Source: Symsagittifera roscoffensis (lineage: Eukaryota; Xenacoelomorpha; Acoela; Convolutidae). Taken from it: a DNA stretch of 64,000 bases. Shown one piece after another: positions 12,459 through 24,059 of the stretch (positions are counted from its first letter, which is position 1; every line of letters starts with the position of its first letter). A model generated the notes under the pieces. The model ran no database searches, was not told the DNA's origin, and saw only the letters and a list, made by a program, of their open reading frames with translations. The position numbers were made by a program, and so were the translations under genes. The DNA is taken from assembly GCF_963678635.1 (NCBI RefSeq), contig NC_087062.1:87893845-87957844 (forward strand), in the 5' to 3' direction.

Positions 12459-12845
12459 CAGGGGCGGATTTAGGGGGGGCGGACGCCCCTCCTGAGGGAT
12501 TCGACCCCCTGCCGACCCAAAGGGTCCCCCTTTGATACTTTTTCAGAAATCCATTTTTGGCCGACCGACCCTAAAATTTTTCTAAAGGCGCCTTGGGCGC
12601 CAAAATATTCTAATTTTGAGGGGGAGCGTGCGCCAAAAAAAACGCAATTTTTTTTGTCAAAATTTTTCAAAAAGTGCTCAAAAACGGCTTTTTTGACTGT
12701 TTTTTAAAAATTTGCCTACGGTGCAGAAAATTTTCCCAAAATAGGGGCAAAACAGTGCTTTGGTCGACCTAAAAAAAGGTCGTCAAATTTTTGGAAGTTT
12801 TTTTGAAAATCCGCTCCCCTCGAGAAAATCCTAGATCCGCCCCTG
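12459..12845. mobile_element. Non-autonomous hAT-like MITE with 8 bp target duplication
   Basis: The left end CAGGGGCGGATTTAGG and right end CCTAGATCCGCCCCTG form terminal inverted repeats with one mismatch. The insertion is flanked by an exact 8 bp direct repeat, ATACTGAG, at 12451-12458 and 12846-12853. CAGGGGCGGA-type termini and 8 bp duplications are typical of hAT elements. At 387 bp without a reading frame it is non-autonomous. A related internal fragment lies at 49738-49875. Confidence 0.85.
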
Positions 12846-12853
12846 ATACTGAG

Positions 12854-13618
12854 AGCGTATTGTGTGGCCAATTATCCCGCACAACAAAATCGTTCCAAAT
12901 TGAATTGAGGCTAGCTAATTGATCGTATTAATTCCAAACGACACAAAATTTTTCACTTTGTTATTTTCCAAAGTGTACATGTTTTCGATATTTTTTCTCA
13001 GAAACTAATCGATATGAATTAGGGGACAGTCGGAGCATTTAGGGCTTTGCCCTGATATAGAAGCTGTCTTTTTAGTTCTTTATTTTGCTTCTTCATCTCG
13101 GTGCTGATTGCTTAATCGAGTACTTGTCTACTTAATGACGAGTATGAATACGCGGTTGTCTATTTACTGTTACGTAACCTAATCAGAAAAGTAAAATTTT
13201 TTACTGTTTATTTTTTTTGAATATCTTCCCGCATTTAGGAAAAATGAAAACAAATCGATTATAATGGATTTTCGTGGTATAAAATGTTGTAAATATAATC
13301 GATTCCCATCTTACGTTCAGGCAACAAAATTGGACTAAAAATGGATTTAAATCCATTTTTTCTCGCCAAAACAACTTTCATTATAATTCATTTAGAATCC
13401 ATTATTATGGAATTGATAATAAATAAGAAATCACATTAAAATGTTTTTTTATTTTTGTTTGGCGCGTCGAGCAAGTTTTTGCAAGAAGTTCTGCATTTAT
13501 CAAGTGAGTGTAATTGTACGGCCTAATCCATTTCTAAACCTAAACTCAAATTGCAAAAAGATTCCGTTAAGCTTCCCCCCCCTAACTTGCCACTTTGCTC
13601 CCCTCCCCCCACCCCTAG
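12854..13618. other. Intergenic or intronic sequence upstream of the 13.6 kb exon
   Basis: It contains a relic of the dispersed repeat with ggggacagtcggagcatttagggctttgccctg near 13025-13060 (read in two parts) and an AT-rich stretch with repeated gattataat words near 13250-13420. A strong polypyrimidine tract with a branch-point-like cctaac (13570-13618) leads into the exon at 13619. Confidence 0.45.
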
Positions 13619-13866
13619 TATCTAACATCTACGCAGTCAAGTGTGTTACCATGGAGTCCCTGAACCCAGGTCGCTTCCAGACTCTATGGAACAGATTCTG
13701 GGCTGATTACAGACACTCTTCGGATCCTACTAATCTGACAATGAAATGCATTAAACAGAGAGAGAATCTTTTCTTCTGGAAGTTGAGGAAACTACCTAGA
13801 GTTTCGATAGGTGTGCCTATCAACGAGTGTCACCAACCAATTGGTATGTTTGCTCTCCAATTCTGA
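13619..13866 (+). CDS. Unassigned phase 1-1 exon
   Basis: A textbook polypyrimidine tract ends in ccctag at 13618. The open frame then encodes SNIYAVKCVTMESLNPGR and 55 more residues up to the donor-like ATTG followed by GTATG at 13844. If the donor is not used, the frame stops at 13864-13866 after MFALQF. From 13619 to 13843 it is 225 nt, phase 1 to phase 1, the same phase as exon 3 of the DB-like gene, so it could be a cassette or alternative 3' exon of that gene. I do not recognise the protein; cysteines are few and no known domain is visible. Confidence 0.5.
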
Positions 13867-14277
13867 TGATTGCATGCGGGTTCTATTGCAGTTCTATTTT
13901 AATCATCAACTCCTTTTTACTGTAGTCGCTTATGTCCAAATACCAAATATGATTAGAGAATAGTTTTTTAAAGAACACATTTTGGATACCGGGGGGGGGG
14001 GGGGGGGAGTGTGGTTGTTGTAAATTGGCAAACGCTAGGGGGGGTAATGGAAGGGGGATAAGTCCACCTCAAACTTTAGCTTTAGCCCCTCAAGGTTTCT
14101 AATAATTTAACAAAATTGTTGAAAGGAACAAAATTCAATTTTTGAGTAACATGAAAAAGTAACAAAAATATCAAAGTTAGGCAGAAAAAAATTAAATTGA
14201 ACAACAAGTAACCAACGTAACTTTAAAATGTAGAAAAAATTTTTATGTGTGTTGAAATTTGCATCTCAGTATGTTGG

Positions 14278-14470
14278 AAAAAAATTGATTATAACTTATT
14301 TTCATTGTCAGTGTCCACAAAAGTGAAAAAAAATTGATTATAATGATGAAAAAAGGATTTTGTTGCCTCGAAAAATAGTAATTTTATAATCCACTTTTAA
14401 TTGATTATAATCAGTTTGTTTTCACTTTTGTGGACACTGACAAGGAAATTTAATTATAATCAATTTTTAT
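14278..14470. mobile_element. Palindromic MITE-like element
   Basis: The arm at 14278-14345 and the arm at 14399-14470 are inverted copies of each other (ttgattataa... tttcacttttgtggacactgac in the right arm). They are separated by about 53 bp. The structure is a short fold-back element with no coding capacity. I did not find a clear target duplication. Confidence 0.6.
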
Positions 14471-14508
14471 TCATGGAACTCCAATGCGGGTTGGTCTTAA
14501 ATTTAAAC

Positions 14509-17500
14509 TGTTAACAGGTTCAGTTCTGAGTTCGAATTTTCAGCCAATCAGAATAGAGCATTTTACATGCATCGCTTATCTGGGGCGGAGGATCTTAACT
14601 TGGTCTATTTGGGGGGGGGGGATGTGAACACGGGGATGTTATTTTGATCCCAAACATAGTTGAATCATATGATTAAAAGTCTATGAGCTTTCGGGTTTCC
14701 CATTTTGACTGGATCAATCAAATCAAAACTGTACTCTGATAAAACAATTAACGAGGTAGTTACATAGTTACAAGGTAAGTTCACAAATTCAAAAAAATAT
14801 TGCACTTTTAACTAACAAAAACGATATGTATATTAATAGGGCTGAAGAATCCGGACTGTTTTGATAAAAAAAGACCGCGGCTTGAAACTATGCTAATCTT
14901 TCTGGGTGAAAGTATCCTTGGATGGATAAGAATCTTTGGATGATCAATCGCACAATCCCAGCTCCTCCTAAATTACCTGCTGTAGAATCGAACTTTAGCC
15001 TCGCTTTAAATTTGGAAATTGATATATTCTAAACAATATGCATTTCAAAAAAGCACTAAAATTTCTAGCATGAACTATACGGTACATCTGAATTTTCGAA
15101 ACTCCACACAGTTTGAAAAAGATTTATTCGTTTTGTTAATGCTTTAATTGCTTTAAATGTTTTAAATTAATAATTTGAAAGAGTGCATTAATCTTTTTTT
15201 CACTGTTTTCATCAAGTGTACAGATAATATTTCGTTCTATTAAAAATCTGATTCAAATCAATGTCAGAAATTTAAAAAAATTTGTTAAATTTTCCACTTT
15301 TCCGTCCAATTTAAAAATGGAACGGTTGCATTGAAGAAAATTGAACTTCTCTAAACTCGTCAAATTAATCTTTTTTAGAATTATTTTAGTTGCTTGAAAA
15401 ACAATACACCTGGAAACAATGAGTGCTGCTAATAAACTCATACGATTTGACCCAATCAGTTTAGGGGGGAGGATGTTAACTTGGTTCTGAGTTCGAATTT
15501 GCAGCCAATCAGAGTCAGAATAGAGTATTTTACATGCGGCGCTTATCAAAGTTAATTCAAAATCAACGCTGGGATGGAGGATCTTAACTTGATCTATTGG
15601 GGCGGGGGGGGGATGTTAACTTGATCGCAAACATAGTTGAATCATATGATTAAAAAGTCTATGAGCTTTTGGGATTCCCATTTTGACTGGATCAATCAAA
15701 TCAAAACTGTTCTCTGATAAAACAATTAACTAGGTCTAGGTAGTTACATAGTTACAAGGTAAGTTCACAAATTCAAAAAGATATTGCACTTTCAACTAAC
15801 AAAAACGATATGTATATTAATAGGGCTGAAGAATCCGGACTGTTTTGATAACAATAAAGACCGGGGGCTGAAATTATGCTCATCTTTCTGGGTGAAAGTA
15901 TCCTTGGATGGATAAGAATCATTGGATGATCAATCGCACAATCCCGGATCCTCCTTAATTACCAATCGTAGAATCTAACCTTAGCCACGTTTTAAATTTG
16001 GAAATTGATATTTCCTAAGCAATATGCATTTCAAAAAAGCACTAAAATTTCTAGCATGAACCATACGGTACATCTGAATTTTCGAAACTTAACACAGTTT
16101 GAAAAAGACTTATTTGTTTTATTAATGCTTTAATTGCTTTAAATGCTTTAAACTGTTGATTTGAAAGAGTGCATTATTCTTTTTTTCACTGTTTTCATCA
16201 AGTGTACAGATAATATTTCGTTCTATTAAAAATCTGATTCAAATCAATGTGAGAAATTTAAAAAAAATTGTTAAATTTTCCACTTTTCCGTCCATTTTAA
16301 AAATGGAACGGTTGCATTGAAGAAAATTGAACTTTTCTAAACTCATCAAATTAATTTTTTTTAGAATTATTTTAGTTGCTTGAAAAACAATACACCAGCA
16401 AACAATGAGTGCTGCTGATAAACTCATATATTTTCTCCAGTACTTTTAAAATTTATTTAGTCGCAATTTTTATAACTTTTCATTCGTACTCTGTTGGGTG
16501 TCCGGAAAATTAGACAACAGCTGTTAAAACAACAACGGTTTTCGATTTGACACAATCAGTTTAGGGGGAAGGATGTTAACTTGGTTCTGAGTTCGAATTT
16601 TCAGCCAATCAGAATCAGAATAGAGAATTTTACATGCAGCGCTTATCAAAATTAATTCAAATTCAACGCTGGGGTGAGGGATGTTAACTTGGTCTATCGG
16701 GGAAGGGGGGGGAGGATGTTAACTTGATTCCAAACATAGTTGAATCATATGATTAAAAAGTATATGAGCTTTTGGGTTTTGGGATTCCCATTTTGACTGG
16801 ATCAGTCAAATCAAAACTGTACTCTGATAAAACAATTAACGAGGTAGTTACATAGTTACAAGGTAAGTTCACAAATTCAAAAAGATATTGCACTTTTAAC
16901 TAACAAAAACGATATGTATATTAATAGGGCTCAAGAATCCGGACTGTTTTGATAACAACAAAGACCGGGGGCTGAAATTATGCTCATCTTTCTGGGTGAA
17001 AGTATCCTTGGATGGATAAGAATCTTTGGTTGATCAATCGCACAATCCCGGATCCTCCTAAATTACCTATCGTAGAATCTAACCTTAGCCACGTTTTCAA
17101 TTTGGAAATTGATATATCCTAAACATTATGCATTTCAAAAAAGCACTAAAATTTCGAGCATGAACTATACGGTACATCTGAATTTTCGAAACTCAACACA
17201 GTTTGAAAAAGACTTACTTGTTTTTTAATGCTTTAATAGCTTTTAATGCTTCAAATTGTTGATTTGAAAGAGTGCATTATTCTTTTTTTCACTGTTTTCA
17301 TCAAGTGTACAGATAATATTTTGTTCTATTAAAAATCTGATTCAAATCAATGTCAGAAATTTAAAAAAATTTGTTAAATTTTCCACTTTTCCGTCCATTT
17401 TAAAAATGGAACGGTTGCATTGAAGAAAATTGAACTTTTCTAAACTCATCAAATTAATCTTTTTTAGAATTAGTTTAGTTGCTTGAAAAACAGTACACCA

Positions 17501-19854
17501 GCAAACAATGAGTGCTGCTGATAAACTCATATATTTTCTCCAGTACTTTTAAAATTTATTTAGTCGCAATTTTTATAACTTTTCATATCGTACTCTGTTG
17601 GGTGTCCGGAAAATTAGACAACAGCTGTTAAAACAACAACCGTTTTCGATTTGACCCAATCAGTTTAGGGGGGAAGCTGTTAACTTGGTTCTGAGTTCGA
17701 ATTTTCAGCCAATCAGAATCAGAATAGAGCATTTTACATGCAGCGCTTATCAAAATTAATTCAAATTCAACGCTGGGGTGAGGGATGTTAACTTGGTCTA
17801 TCGGGGAAGGGGGGGGGGAGGATGTTAACTTGATTCCAAACATAGTTGAATCATATGATTAAAAAGTATATGAGCTTTTGGGATTCCCATTTTGACTGGA
17901 TCAGTCAAATCAAAACTGTACTCTGATAAAACAATTAACGAGGTAGTTACATAGTTACAAGGTAAGTTCACAAATTCAAAAAGATATTGCACTTTTAACT
18001 AACAAAAACGATATGAATATTAATAGGGCTCAAGAATCCGGACTGTTTTGATAACAACAAAGACCGGGGGCTGAAATTATGCTCATCTTTCTGGGTGAAA
18101 GTATCCTTGGATGGATAAGAATCTTTGGTTGATCAATCGCACAATCCCGGATCCTCCTAAATTACCTATCGTAGAATCTAACCTTAGCCACGTTTTCAAT
18201 TTGGAAATTGATATTTCCTAAACATTATGCATTTCAAAAAAGCACTAAAATTTCGAGCATGAACTATACGGTACATCTGAATTTTCGAAACTCAACACAG
18301 TTTGAAAAAGACTTACTTGTTTTTTAATGCTTTAATAGCTTTTAATGCTTCAAATTGTTGATTTGAAAGAGTGCATTATTCTTTTTTTCACTGTTTTCAT
18401 CAAGTGTACAGATAATATTTCGTTCTATTAAAAATCTGATTCAAATCAATGTCAGAAATTTAAAAAAATTTGTTAAATTTTCCACTTTTCCGTCCATTTT
18501 AAAAATGGAACGGTTGCATTGAAGAAAATTGAACTTTTCTAAACTCATCAAATTAATCTTTTTTAGAATTAGTTTAGTTGCTTGAAAAACAGTACACCAG
18601 CAAACAATGAGTGCTGCTGATAAACTCATATATTTTCTCCAGTACTTTTAAAATTTATTTAGTCGCAATTTTTATAACTTTTCATATCGTACTCTGTTGG
18701 GTGTCCGGAAAATTAGACAACAGCTGTTAAAACAACAACCGTTTTCGTTTTGACCCATTCAGTTTAGGGGGGAAGCTGTTAACTTGGTTCTGAGTTCGAA
18801 TTTTCAGCCAATCAGAATCAGAATAGAGCATTTTACATGCAGCGCTTATCAAAATTAATTCAAATTCAACGCTGGGGTGAGGGATGTTAACTTGGTCTAT
18901 CGGGGAAGGGGGGGGGGGAGGATGTTAACTTGATTCCAAACATAGTTGAATCATATGATTAAAAAGTCTATGAGCTTTTGGGATTCCCATTTTGACTGGA
19001 TTAGTCAAACCAAAACTGTACTCTGATAAAACAATTAACGAGGTAGTTACATAGTTACAAGGTAAGTTCACAAATTCAAAAAGATATTGCACTTTTAACT
19101 AACAAAAACGATATGTATATTAATGGGGCTGAAGAATCCGGACTGTTTTGATAACAACAAAGACCGGGGGCTGAAATTATGCTCATCTTTCTGGGTGAAA
19201 GTATCTTTGGACGGATGAGAATCTTTGGTTGATCAATCGCACAATCCCGGATCCTCCTAAATTACCTATCGTAGAATCTAACCTTATCCACGTTTTAAAT
19301 TTGGAAATTGATTTATCCTAAACATTATGCATTTCAAAAAAGCACTAAAATTTCGAGCATGAACTATACGGTACATCTGAATTTCCGAAACTCAACACAG
19401 TTTGAAAAAGACTTATTCGTTTTTTAATGCTTTAATTGCTTTAAATTGTTGATTTGAAAGAGTTCATTATTCTTTTGTTCACTGTTTTCATCAAGTGTAC
19501 AGATAATATCTCGTTCTAATAAAAATCTGATTCAAATCAAGGCCAGAAATTTAAAAAAAAGTTGTTAAATTTTCCACTTTTTCCGTCCATTTTAAAAATG
19601 GAATGGTTGCATTGAAGAACATTGAACGTTTCTAATCTCTTCAAATTAATCTTTTTCAGAATTATTCTAGTTGCTTGAAAAACAATACACCTGCAAACAA
19701 TGAGTGCTGCTGATAAGCTGATATATTTTCTCCAGTACTTTTAAAATTTATTTAGTCGCAATTTTTAAAAATTTTCATATCGTACTCTGTTGGGTGTCCG
19801 GAAATTTAGACAAGAGCTGTTAAAACAACAATCATTTTCGATTTGACTTTAGGG
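14509..19854. repeat. Tandem array of five about 1.1 kb repeats with G runs
   Basis: The anchor gttaac plus (t/a)tggttctgagttcg recurs at 14509, 15475, 16575, 17679 and 18778, so spacing is 966, 1100, 1104 and 1099 bp. The first unit lacks about 125 bp present in the others (around catattttctccagtac), and the last unit is truncated near 19854. Each unit holds one or two G-rich blocks next to GGATGTTAACTTG. Small minus-strand open frames recur in each unit only because the repeat recurs; they carry no protein signature. Confidence 0.9.
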
Positions 19855-20154
19855 CGATGCAATACGCATTTTAGATATCTCCAGTAACGGTGGCGTGTTT
19901 CGACTGTGCTCGATGTATGTTTCGAGGTTTGTTTCGACCGTGTTCGAGGTTTGTTTCGACCGTGCTCGACCCAGCTCGACCGTTCTCGAGGTAGAGTTGG
20001 TGCTCAACCCAATCTCCTGTGTCGAATGTTTTTTTTTCGGTCAAGCTTAGATATGTTATCGATTTTGGAAGTTGAAACATAAAAAGAGCGCCTCGATCCA
20101 GGAAGATGTTGGTCCACCTTTGTCTTACTGACGGTTTTAGGTGAAACAAGACTG

Positions 20155-21135
20155 CTCGTATCAGGGCGAAGCCCTGAATGTTCCGACTGCCTTTTAACGT
20201 TTATGGAGCAGCAATAACTTAAAAAAATTGAATCTAGTAAAATAAAATGAAAAAAAAAATTCTAAACTTTTATTTTTTTTATGAAATCATCCCCCCACAC
20301 GCCATATAAAAAACAAAACAATAGATTTCGCTCCTTGTAACAAATCAATTATGGCAAATAAGCTTCTTACAACCAATATGGAACGATTTCTAAGACGGAT
20401 TAAATCTCCGCTTACGCGTTAATAGCGCGAATTATATCGCCCGTTAATTGTCCCAAATTGGTCAAAATGGCCTAAATGGCAATCTTTAAACCCTCATAAC
20501 TTTACAAAAAATGATCACAGGTAAAATATATTTTCAAATTTAAGCTCAGGACAACAATAGCTTTCGAATGATATGAAAAATTTCAGTCCAAAATGGCTAG
20601 TTAAAAAGTCGAAATTTGTCTGAAAAAAAACCACCCCGAGCACAAATATTACGTTACTTTCGTATCAAAAGTCGGTCGGAACAATAAAACAAAATGAAAA
20701 TTTTTTCTTCTTAGATTTGAAATAATTTTATAAAAATCATCACCCCACACGCCATATAAAGTACAAAAGGATAAATTTCGCTCCTTATAACAAATCAATT
20801 ATGGCAAATAAGCTTCTTTCAGCCAATTTGGAACGATTTCTATGACGGATTAATTCTCCGCTTAAGCGTTAATAGCGCGAAATATACCGCGCGTTAATTG
20901 TCCCAAATTGGCGAAAATGGCAATCTTTAAACCCCCGTAACTTTACAAAAATTGATCACAGGTAAAATATCTTTTCCAATTTGAGCTCAGGACAACAATA
21001 CCTTTTGAATGATATTAAAAAGTTTCGTCAAAATGGCTAGTTAAAGAGTCGAAATTTGTCTGAAGAAAAAAAAAACCAACCCGAGCACAAATATTCCGTT
21101 ACTTTCATGTCCAAAATCAGAACAAAAAGAGTTTC
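20155..21135 (-). repeat. Dispersed repeat family, two tandem copies (minus orientation)
   Basis: Two successive copies of a roughly 480 bp unit. Each contains cacgccatataaa, ttcgctcctt, gcgttaatagcgcgaa, gtcccaaattgg and the end cccgagcacaaatatt. The array starts with the near-palindrome cagggcgaagccctg at 20162-20176. The same unit in plus orientation is found at 8380-8960, 10500-11080 and 29551-30795. Confidence 0.75.
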
Positions 21136-21488
21136 CATGTTCTCAGCTGAGCATTACTGCAATGCAACAGTGTTCAAAATGTTATAGAAAAGCAATACTT
21201 TAAATCATTATGCGTCGTTGCCGTCTATATTTGTAAATGCTGAAAATGGTTTCCTTGTCCGGTTTGATGAATGTTTTCCTTTAACATATCAAACGCTGGA
21301 TCTACTTTCAGTGCTGATTTAAATTAACCGGACAAAACGCGTTAAACTTGAAATTTAAAACGCATTTTTCTCAAATTGGGTTGAGTTTAGGTGAAAATTT
21401 ATGAAGACAAAACTTTATTAAAACTTCAGCAGAATGAATAGGGTGTCATTTGTTTTGCAAAATTCGGGCTCGAAATTTTACCCCAAAA

Positions 21489-21820
21489 ATGGGTCATTTT
21501 GGTTTTTGTTAGTTAATTAAAAACTACGCCAAAATTACCCAGTCGATCACAAACATAATTATATCAAAATGAGCCCCTTACGTAGCCCAACAAAATTCAA
21601 GAAAGATATATTGTCCAAAAAAACTTTGCAAACCGTTTAAAAAATGTTTTAAACGGTCTATCAAACAAAAGTAAAATAGTTTATACAATGGTTTGGAGAA
21701 TATACCTTTCTTAAAGTTTGTTAGACTACATAAGGGGCTCACTTTGATATAATTATATCTGTGATCGACTGGGTATTTTTGGCTTATTTTTGATTAACTA
21801 AGAAAAGCCAAAATGACCCC
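21489..21820. mobile_element. Long fold-back element
   Basis: The arms at about 21489-21618 and 21693-21820 are inverted copies with scattered mismatches (cccagtcgatcacaaacata on the left; the complement of gtgatcgactggg on the right). A second palindrome, accgtttaaaa/ttttaaacggt, sits in the centre at 21632-21658. The whole segment would form one hairpin of about 330 nt. No protein is encoded. Confidence 0.7.
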
Positions 21821-22654
21821 ATTATAAAATTATGGTCTAAGGGGTGGTTTTACAAGGTTGATTATGAAGATCAAATATGTTTTCCATGGTCTAGTTAGTC
21901 TCCATGTCAATTTTCATGACAATTGGACATGCGGGAGTTTTCGAACTTTTATCAGAAAACCTGTGTCAGAATTTGTTATTTAATTTTTGGCATTAAATTT
22001 TTCAAATAATTCGTTTGTTGACAAGAGAAATGGTAAGAGAAAAACCAATAAATTTTAAATTCTGTTCTTCGCATCTTTTGAAAAGATTCAACTGAATCTG
22101 TAATTAACTATTTGAAATACCGAATCAAAATTTTCTAGCTTCAAGTTAAACAATCCTGCCCCGAGTCAATGTTGTTATGATATTCAAATTTTTGGAATTT
22201 AAACTCGAATGCAGAATTGATTCAAAATTTAGATATCTATCATTAATTTACATTTTAACAAAATATAACAGGAATTTTTTCTTAATAATTGACATTTGTC
22301 CTTCTCGAGGTTTAAAGTCATGCATATTTTGGTGATAACAATCCGTACTTCACTTGAATCTGCAACAATATTGTCATTGCTTGATAACGTTTATCATTTT
22401 TATTAGTGGTTTGCTTTATTCATATGTTTCATAACTTTCGTTGTTGCAAGATATTTGATTATTTTTCGCTTTTGGCGAAAAAAAAACTAAATAGAAAGTT
22501 TTGACCTCCTAAACCGCCAAAGGGTCCCAATGGTACAACAAAAACCAGTTTGAACGTCGCTATATTGACATGCAAAGTACTTTTAAGATTAATTAGGGTT
22601 GATCAATCGACAATGGATGCCGTGAAATAAAACTCAAAAAAGACCCTTTGGATA

Positions 22655-23170
22655 GTCATTGGGTCCGTTCTTTTTTCTCCTGTCCCGGATATTTTTCGTC
22701 CCACCTCCCCCCCGCATCAGCGTCAATTTTACGGTGTAACGAGTAGTTTTACAAGGTTGAGTATTTAGAGGCACTTAGCATTGTGATAAGGCGTTCTCTT
22801 TGAAATCGTCAGATTGTGTATTGGATCCCATGCCATGACAAGTGCGTGAGGACGAGCTTTCCCTTGACCTCAAGCTTCAGGCCAACCACAACCTAAGCAA
22901 CTTTTGCCTGCAACGTACCACGCGAAAGTTGTAGAACCAAAAAAACGGCCTTGAGTCGCAAGAAAGAGCTTCGCTCAACAAAATAACACAGTCTGGAATG
23001 TGGGGAGATAACACAAATGGACTATCCTCGACAGGACGGTTAAGGCCTTCTGAACATGTTGTAAAGACCAAACTTGCTTTCCATGGTTTAATTAGTCCCC
23101 TAGTCAATTTTCACAACAATTGGATGATGATATCAATAGTTTTAGACGTAAAAATTCGCAGGTGGGGGTG
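22655..23170. mobile_element. Old MITE of the GGCTCTTTTTCC family, interrupted twice
   Basis: Its blocks (cacctccccccc; tcaattttacggtgtaac; gttttacaaggttga; ccatggtttaattagtcc; cgcaggtggggg) follow the order of the intact MITE at 45211-45417. An insertion of about 295 bp begins after 22758, and the gypsy LTR begins at 23171. The right end of the MITE (ggggagaaaaaagag) reappears after the distal LTR at 31257. Confidence 0.55.
22759..23053 (+). mobile_element. Candidate tRNA-headed SINE inside the old MITE
   Basis: The insertion begins with a tRNA-like stretch: an A-box-like TTAGCATTGTGATAAGG near 22767 and a B-box-like GTATTGGATCCC near 22818, with CATGCC after it. Compared with the related MITE copies it is clearly extra sequence. 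Its tail has no obvious poly-A and I could not define a target duplication, so the SINE call is tentative. Confidence 0.35.
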
Positions 23171-23271
23171 TGTGGTGTACAGGTCGTACTATAAATACGT
23201 ATGTTATTATGCAATGTCACATGACCATCAAGGTCAAAGTGATAGTGATAGTGCATAGGCATAATTCTATA
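23171..23271 (+). repeat. 5' LTR of the gypsy element, internally deleted
   Basis: It starts TGTGGTGTACAGGTCG and ends gcataggcataattctata. Compared with the LTRs at 28642 and 31056 it lacks about 95 bp in the middle (the agccagggtg to gtttacgaag part). The primer-site-like TGGCGCAGCC follows at 23272. Confidence 0.7.
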
Positions 23272-23580
23272 TGGCGCAGCCATATACGGATTCGGACTAC
23301 CGTGCGCTAGATGTATTCTGGGCCGGACCTTCACAGGAACCTCGGGTATCGTGGGAGGAATGGAGCCAGAGTTTTCAGTTAATCGTTATTGCTAAGGAAG
23401 AAATTGATATTGAGGACTTATTGAAAGATAGCGGTTCACTTGAGAATCTTTACCAAGTACCGTAGGAGGCGGTGGGGACTGAGGATCAGCAGGCACAAGC
23501 TGATCGTGAGGCACGGAATGCGACGGTCGTAACGACATGGCGAGACGAAGAAAACCGACGAGCGGATGTCTAGATTAAGA
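23271..23580 (+). pseudogene. gag remnant of the gypsy element
   Basis: The open frame begins with ATG at 23271, overlapping the primer-site position, and runs to a TAG at 23463. The same frame stays readable for about another 110 nt. The acidic, Trp-containing sequence and its place directly after the LTR fit a Gag N-terminus. I see no CCHC knuckle in this short piece. The true start may be further down. Confidence 0.45.
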
Positions 23581-24059
23581 AAATATTCTACGACGGACGA
23601 TGTGATTCGGATCATTGCAAGATTTCTAGTCGAGGTTGAGTCTGAAGGTTAGGTGGCTAAGCAAGCTGAATTCTAGATAACCGAAGGGGCCAGAGAGATA
23701 TCATTGAGAACAATATCTTGCCAGCCCTCGGAATCGAAATTAGGCAGAACAGGGTGGAGGCCTCGGCTAACAAGGTTGTCGAGGACGGCACTGAGACACC
23801 AGTGCAAAATTATTCCACAATTCAATGTAAGTAGAATAAGCTAATATTGAGAGATTTTGAGGAATTGTTTGAACGTCAAGGTGCAAAAAAATTTTGTGAG
23901 GCAAGCACGCACTTTCACGAGCCAATCTGACCAATTCAAGTTAAGGTAAACAAGTCCCTATACATGTTTTGCCGAAAATGGAGGAAACCACTCAAGGGTT
24001 ATCCAGGGACGGACATATTGTGAAACTTGGTAAGTGTACTGAGGATTGATTTATCTTAC

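Noticed and set aside
13980-14010. Long poly-G run as a functional signal
   Set aside because: Isolated homopolymer with no flanking motif shared with the other G-run sites; most likely a length-variable tract or sequencing artefact.
15253-18629. Four similar 62-98 residue open frames on the minus strand
   Set aside because: They recur only because the 1.1 kb repeat recurs, and the first and last units disrupt them. No signature or codon bias supports a protein.
14509-19854. CRISPR-like array
   Set aside because: Units are 1.1 kb, not short repeats with unique spacers, and the sequence is plainly eukaryotic.
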